The translations under genes were made by a program, and so were the position numbers. A stretch of DNA of 64,000 nucleotides from Diadema setosum (taxonomy: Eukaryota; Echinodermata; Echinoidea; Diadematoida; Diadematidae): the NCBI GenBank assembly GCA_033980235.1, contig CM067077.1:9332602-9396601 (forward strand). The letters are read 5' to 3'. A model generated the notes under the pieces. The model worked only from the letters and a program-made list of their open reading frames with translations, had not been told where the DNA came from and did no database searches. Shown here in pieces: positions 59,101 to 64,000 of this stretch. Every line of letters starts with the position of its first letter. The stretch's first letter is position 1.

Positions 59101-62100
59101 CGAAGTATTTGGCAAGCATTCCAAGCACCTAAATAACTCCCATGCGATACGTTTTCCACACTCGGTCTACCAAATTTTCCACACAAGGTATTTGCTGAAC
59201 ATTAGCTATGTGAAAACTACATATGAAGGTTCTTGATATAGAGGTTAATGACAGCATGCATAAAAAGGACTTCAACTTCATGATTTGTGTTGTGGACATG
59301 GTACCGAAAATCAGAAATGGACATCAACTATTCTTTAGACCTCGTCTGTGCATTAAATCTGTGTATATTCCCATTATGGGGTATACTTGTAAATTAAGTG
59401 ATTTCATTTAGATCTAAACAAGTGAGGAGTTTTTCTATGAATGACATCAATTCATATCAAAATGACAGCAATTTTGAGATAACACATGGGGTATTTTGGG
59501 GGTGAGCAACTAATAATGAAATAATGATCACACCTAAAATCACTTGTTCAATTTCATTAAATTTCATAGCTTTGATTTTATTGCTTTGATGCAAACAAAG
59601 TTTGCTTGTAGCTTCATTTTCTATTAGAATCTTATCTAAATGTGTATGTAAATGTAAATTTTTTACATAATACTTCTTCTTTTTTTTTTTAAATGAGTTA
59701 CACAAAAATCAAGTATATATCACTCCATTGTACACATACATTGTACATTTGAACAAATACAAGTACAATGTGATAGTTTTTGTATGAAACTCATGTTCAG
59801 GTCACCACTTCATGACAACATTATGTAATTCACCATTAAACTATAACAATTATTGGACAAAACTGACCATTTTATATCTGTGAATGATGTGATGTGACTA
59901 GAAAAATGGCATCATAATGTGCAGGCCCACACATTATGTAACTGGCAGGTTCCTCATCTTAAGCCAAAGTGCAAAAAATGTGGAGACCCTGCTTCCCCCC
60001 CCCCCCCCCCCCCATCATCATTGGGTCAAACCCCTCAAGTCCCCCCCCCCCCAGCAAAAAGGTCGATCTGCCCCTGGTTTATCAGAACGCTTATTATTCA
60101 TATTGTGTTGTGCACAGGCAAATTTGCAGTTATTCTTGGTCGACAATGCCTGCATAGTTTGCTGCTGCATCAGCGCTCAATTTGATCCCAGCATCTCCAT
60201 TTTGCATCGTTATCAAAAAAAAACAAAGCAAAACAAAAAAATGGCAATAACAACAAAGTCAAAATTCAGCCAATGATGCTCACAATAACAAAGGAAAATT
60301 CAGCTTCCTCTTTACTGGTGCATGTCACGAATAATGTGTCCTTGAGAAAATTGGGCAGGGGGTGCTTGTACTAAGCCGGGGAATACCAAACACCCAGAGT
60401 CAGCTTAGCAGGTCCGTATGTACAGCTGGTTAATAATACGGTCATGCACTCTGTGTGTGCGTGCGCAGTTGAAAATTGATGACACTAATCACATGAATTT
60501 GGTGCAATATAGAATGCTCAACTGTAATACAATATTGCCAATCAAGTCTATGGCAGAGCCTTAATGCTACTTCCCGCTGAATCCCCTTCCCCACCTGAAA
60601 AAAAAAAAAAAAAAAAAAAGCAAACTGATACATACTGTTCACATATATGCTTCAAAACAACACAAAGAAATAAAACAACTAAGAAGGGCAATTCCACATA
60701 GCAAGCTAAAAAGTAATGGTATGATTGTAAAATATACTGATCTGCCTAGAGCTTTCTCTTTTTCTCTTATTTGTGATGCTTAATTGTTTCTCTTTTGTGG
60801 TAAATTCAACTAAGGGCAATTATATGTTGAGAGAATGATAAATATAACAATCATACAGCACTTTATTAAACAAAACAAAAATACAATGTCAAATTAACAG
60901 CAATATGTTACACAGATAATAATGGCATTCTGCATAGAAGTATGTAATTGTCACACCATAATTTCAAACCTGGTATTCCCAAAAGCATTATGATATTCTG
61001 AATTAGCAATACCATTTGACTCTTTTTTAATCAACTCAGTAAAGTGGCCCAATTCTAGGTGTGTAAGGGTCAAAGGTTACTGACCTTCATGGTGGCGTGG
61101 TTGAGCATCTCCTGCCAGTTGGCGTCAAATGTCCGGCCATCCTGGAAGAGCCCCTGCTCGGCCAGGTCCACCATCTCCTTGGCGGCGGTCAGCATGCTGC
61201 AGGCCCGCTCGAAGCGCAGAGCCGCCCGCTGCGTCTCCTGCTGAATCTGAAAGGGGAGGGGGTGGGTTTAATAATCAAATGGGAAAGGGTAGCAGGGTTG
61301 CATTCATACTCACAGCAGACCAGTTCACATCTGTATGCATATCTTATCCTTATTTCAATCACAGAGGTTACCCGTGGCAGCTCAAAAAGCTTTTGCCGAC
61401 AGCTCTCTTGACCTTTGCAAGAACTGGAGCACCATGTCATTATTTTGGTTAGTTATGGTACATGGACTGTGAGCACTGTCTACAGAGATCTTCCTCTTTT
61501 TTTTTTTTTCTTTTCTTTTTTTAATTCTTCCCGAGTTTCCCTGGGAACAACTTATGTCTTTATAATAGGCATGCATATCTGCAATACAGGCAGTGAAGCA
61601 TGTCAAGCTAACCAAAAATAGCACCACCTTCATCACGATGTATTCTACAGCTTTGGCATCTGTTCGCATGCCTTTCACTCTTTATATGCTGATGCTTACA
61701 AAGCCAAGGACAATGCAAGCACGGGAATTCAATGGGAGCTGCTTGTACCAGACACCGGGACAATGAAATGGTTCCAAATGAAGTGACCTCTCTCCTTCAA
61801 AGGAGAATTTACCTCAAATGTACATTTACATGTGCATATACAGTGTACACTGTATATGAGGATCTGGTCGATGAAGCAATATCAACAGAACAAATTAGTA
61901 AGGTTTGTGCAAAATCAAACACTTTGTTCAAAAGTTTGAAAGCTGTTTGAAAAATAATGCAAATAACACTTAATTACAATTTGAACAGTGATTTCTTCTG
62001 CATTACTTTTGGACTAATCATTATGCTACTCTAAATGATATGCTGTACGTACAGTATTTCTCCAGTGTGAGCTTTAAACAATTTAACCTTTCCCTCTTTC

Positions 62101-62477
62101 ATGGTTGTGATTAAATATTGTATGAGAGTAGTGTGGAAAATGTATTATCTTTCCCTTGAGATTAATCATATAGTAGCTATTGTCAGAGTCCACATCCTAA
62201 ACACAATTGCATTGTAATGATTCTGCGTGGGGAATTTCGTAAAGCACGACATGAAAAAAGCATACAATAATTTCTGCTTGCGCTCATTAACAGCTATTTA
62301 AGAAATATTTGGCAATATTACAATGGGGAATTCCCTTTCTCATCGTACCTCTTTGGCCTTCTGCCTGGCCTCATAGTAGGGCCTGGCCTTCTCTATGACG
62401 CTCCCAATCCTCTTGGAGATGGCATTGAGGCTGTGCGTAGACTCTGTGAGTGCCTGGCGGAAGGACGCTCGGGCTTC
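49213..62477 (-). CDS. SH3BP5: SH3 domain-binding protein 5 (SH3BP5/Sab)-like, 3' five coding exons, 5'-partial
   Basis: Family members are coiled-coil proteins known as outer-mitochondrial-membrane JNK docking proteins, Btk-SH3 interactors and RAB11 guanine-exchange factors. Minus-strand exons 62477-62349, 61246-61085, 56621-56491, 50799-50757 and 50193-49213 join in one frame of 481 residues plus TAA. Recognisable blocks, in order: IEKARPYYEARQKAKE, QQETQRAALRFERA, FDANWQEMLNHATMK, LQRSLRSAISKSRPYFEMK and LEQISDQIHEQRRSS. These match the SH3BP5/SH3BP5L core closely. The rest is a 290-residue low-complexity tail rich in Ser, Asp and Glu, ending EEEETFV. The N-terminal start exon is outside the window. 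The single invertebrate gene is probably ancestral to vertebrate SH3BP5 and SH3BP5L (inference). A candidate JNK docking motif lies in the tail at 49888-49911. Confidence 0.94.
49888..49911 (-). other. candidate JNK docking (D/KIM) motif in SH3BP5 tail
   Basis: The encoded residues RSRDDLDL (followed by SPG) fit the basic-spacer-L-x-L pattern of MAPK docking sites. Human Sab has a KIM containing SLDLP. The similarity is short, so this is suggestive only. Confidence 0.45.
50194..50756. other. SH3BP5 intron before the terminal exon
   Basis: AT-rich intron, no feature recognised. Confidence 0.75.
50757..50799 (-). CDS. SH3BP5: SH3BP5 coding exon 4 of window: 43-base short exon
   Basis: Reads (R)PYFEMKVTFNQNLE. 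It completes the Arg codon begun in the previous exon and gives the family motif KSRPYFE. Acceptor cttttccag, donor GTAAGA. It is small, but both frame and motif fit, so it is not a chance match. Confidence 0.92.
50800..51937. other. SH3BP5 intron, part 3' of the foldback element
   Basis: Unique-looking AT-rich intron; no repeat or coding signal recognised. Confidence 0.7.
51938..55926. mobile_element. near 4-kb foldback transposable element with arrays in both arms
   Basis: The perfect terminal inverted repeat TAGTGGAGCGGCATAGC occurs at 51938-51954 and, inverted, at 55910-55926; homology continues inward (gcattttatgataaaagcac, then tattgggccat). The left arm (to about 53640) repeats units of gccctcaacggccatgg, agccatttttcaaaatggc and cgccataaatgccatttttc, spaced about 130-200 bases, about ten times. 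The right arm (from about 54200) carries about ten units in the opposite orientation. The central roughly 560 bases are unrelated. There is no transposase. Sequence TA at each edge may be the target duplication. Long arms made of tandem units resemble Drosophila FB and sea urchin TU foldback elements (established class, family unproven here). Confidence 0.9.
54289..54320. repeat. (TTCAAA)n short tandem repeat
   Basis: Five copies of attcaa/tcaaat occur in a row within the inner right arm of the foldback element. Confidence 0.95.
55927..56490. other. SH3BP5 intron between foldback element and exon 3
   Basis: Contains an exact 28-bp tandem duplication at about 56268-56323 (aatattttgtcaggaagttt...). 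No other feature was recognised. Confidence 0.8.
56491..56621 (-). CDS. SH3BP5: SH3BP5 coding exon 3 of window
   Basis: Reads VGEAENERALSVHEHLSTAA, KFNEAEREVKRLQRSLRSAI, SKS plus two bases of Arg. (V/M)xEAExER and the LxRAI(S/N)KSRPY(F/Y)E junction are typical of the family coiled coil. Acceptor ccacag, donor GTGAGC. The preceding foldback element lies in the intron just downstream in transcription. Confidence 0.94.
56622..61084. other. SH3BP5 intron between window exons 3 and 2
   Basis: This 4.5-kb AT-rich intron contains the MITE at 57314-57537, a 17-bp tandem duplication near 57557-57590, C runs at 58210-58220, 59996-60013 and 60041-60052, and an A run at 60598-60619. Nothing coding was recognised. 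Confidence 0.7.
57314..57537. repeat. MITE with 27-bp terminal inverted repeats
   Basis: The left end TGAAGAGTTTGTTCGCAAAA... (57314-57340, to ACCGATA) and the right end TATCGGTTTTTGCAAACAAA... (57511-57537) are inverted copies with one mismatch. The 170-base interior is AT-rich. Confidence 0.85.
61085..61246 (-). CDS. SH3BP5: SH3BP5 coding exon 2 of window
   Basis: Reads IQQETQRAALRFERACSMLT, AAKEMVDLAEQGLFQDGRTF, DANWQEMLNHATMK: 162 bases, phase 0 at both ends. Acceptor cctttcag, donor GTCAGT. WQEMLNHAT is nearly invariant in the family. The exon is much richer in GC than the flanking introns. Confidence 0.95.
61247..62348. other. SH3BP5 intron between window exons 2 and 1
   Basis: AT-rich intron with a T run near 61496-61511. 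No feature recognised. Confidence 0.75.
62349..62477 (-). CDS. SH3BP5: SH3BP5 coding exon 1 of window: coiled-coil segment
   Basis: On the minus strand it reads EARASFRQALTESTHSLNAI then SKRIGSVIEKARPYYEARQK and AKE: 129 bases, phase 0 at both ends. Acceptor gcatgaatag, donor GTACGA. The (K/R)PY(W/Y)EAR motif is a family hallmark. The preceding exon was not found before 64000. Confidence 0.93.
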
Positions 62478-63955
62478 CTATTCATGCACAGAGAATATGA
62501 TCGTATCAGACTCATGTATCTACTGATCTTTAAATTCTTTGTGTGCCACGTTCCCACGCCTGTCTCAGTCGACGGCCTCAGTTGATGCCACAGCACGTTG
62601 AAAGCATCATAGACATATACATTGCTTTGTCGTAAAATTTACCATAGCAATGCTTGCCATTTTCTCTATAAGTTTGTTGCACTGCGTTACTAGTATAAAC
62701 TTGTAAAGGCTTCTTAAAAACATTGTATGGCTTTGAAAAAAATACAACAACCCAAACACCCGTTTTCCAAAAGTGCTCATGTGATACAGTCTCAGAATGA
62801 TGTCAAGCACATATGGGGTTTGTAGGCATCAATGAAAAATGTGTCTCAGTTGAAATCATCATCAAATTAGTATCAAAAGCAAAAGCGAAGGTTTTGTATG
62901 TTTAACAGGACAATGCGGATTGACGATGTGTCTCACCTGCAATCACAATAAGACTGAAAGAGAAAATAGAGGACATGCACTGTCTGCAAGGGAAATGACA
63001 ACCAATGATGTCACTATTTCATAATATACAGGTACTCAAGTTTTGATTCCTTGTAATGAATACCTATCTACTATTTATAACCTCATCATTATCTAATGGC
63101 TGCTTAATAATTACATCAAAACTATTAAAAGTATGATACATTCCACAGATCATACTCTCTGGATGCATGTAACGACAGAAAGTCGTTCATACTCTTGCTG
63201 TTCTTCCCAAACATGATTAGGCACTACAAGTTTGTATGTGATTCACTGGGTTGTGGATAGGGGCAATTTGTGTGCATCCATATGGGTCAATGCAGGTTCA
63301 CCAGGAGAAAAAAAAAAAAAAAATATTTCTTGACCCCTCCCTACTGGGCGGGGCTACTGTAATAAATTTGGATACTTGTTGGTAGTCTATGTTACATTCA
63401 TCATTCCCTTCTGGTTATACTCTGTATGGCAGTCTCTCTTTAGCTGACACAAACTACAAAACAGCTGACAGATCATTAAAAAAAACAACAAACAAACACA
63501 AGTCTAAATGATCAGTTCTAGAAAGCATCAGTAATTTGCTTTGATTACCACATGTTGTCAGTGTTCCTCATGGTCTATGGTCCTTCCCAGTGAGAAATTT
63601 GCCATGACTCATGTTCACACTATTGGAAACCTGTGAACCTGTATCTTACGTGTAGATGACTAAATTTGATATGATATGGCAGCAGTTGACACATTTGACA
63701 GCTGATGAACTACTGTAAAACAAAGTAGTTTAATATTCTTTTAAGAAGTCAGGATTTTTTTAAAGGGGAATTCCAGACAGGGTGAAAATTTTCACAAATT
63801 TCTTAATATTTTCATCAGAATTTGATTAACTGTTGTGCTCATAAAATTCTACTCTTTATTTTCAGACTAACTTTGATAGGTCTGGCATTGCTGCTTTAGT
63901 TACGATTTCTGCAACTTGCAACCACAAAAATGAAAAAGGACCACCCCCCCCAAAA

Positions 63956-63986
<31 letters not shown>

Positions 63987-64000
63987 GCAAAACAACCCCC
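62478..64000. other. SH3BP5 intron 5' of the first visible exon
   Basis: The missing N-terminal exon is not visible here. A 17-base sequence with good splice sites on the minus strand (62953-62937) is discussed as a finding. The end of the window has an A/C-rich run (63940-64000). Confidence 0.6.

Noticed and set aside
1..64000. CRISPR arrays, operons, rRNA genes or bacterial features
   Set aside because: None seen; the tandem repeats here lack spacer structure and the genes are intron-split animal genes.

Overview
The window is animal nuclear DNA: AT-rich, low coding density, short exons in long GT-AG introns, and dense with small transposons, microsatellites and homopolymer tracts. Exon residues recognised by eye identify two well-known animal genes. 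Gene content, intron layout and repeat style (TTAA and foldback elements, tRNA-derived SINEs, GGAC-rich tandem arrays) suggest a marine invertebrate deuterostome. An echinoderm such as a sea urchin is the best guess, but the species is not proven by anything seen here.

Plus strand, about 8.9-27.1 kb: the 3' thirteen coding exons of dishevelled (dsh/Dvl), 570 residues ending at a stop at 27086-27088. They encode the Ser-rich and basic linker, the PDZ domain, the DEP domain, a Pro/Gly/Met-rich tail and the conserved Dvl C terminus. The DIX exons are not in the window, so 1-8860 is read as the upstream intron. All thirteen exons join in frame, with each split codon restored across its intron.

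Minus strand, about 62.5-49.2 kb: the 3' five coding exons of an SH3BP5 (Sab)-family gene, 481 residues. They encode most of the coiled-coil RAB11-GEF/JNK-binding core and a long acidic tail. The N-terminal exon(s) lie beyond 64000. The two genes converge, with about 22 kb between their stop codons holding presumed long 3' UTRs and repeats and no recognisable third gene.

Repeats dominate the rest. The most striking is a near 4-kb foldback element (51938-55926) in an SH3BP5 intron, with perfect terminal inverted repeats and about ten diverged ~160-bp units in each arm. Others are a six-copy ~158-bp tandem array carrying a nuclear-receptor DR1 motif in each copy (44458-45400), three palindromic TTAA-flanked MITEs, short TTAA elements, four further MITE-like inverted repeats, two tRNA-related SINE-like sequences, a perfect 19-bp hairpin between the genes (39824-39866), and a tandem duplication in dsh that copies the end of an exon with its splice donor (about 21640-22290).

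Functionally, Dishevelled relays Wnt/Frizzled signals to beta-catenin and to planar-polarity/JNK branches. SH3BP5 is a JNK-docking scaffold and RAB11 exchange factor. Their adjacency is not evidence of co-regulation. All calls come from reading the sequence; no alignment or folding was computed.
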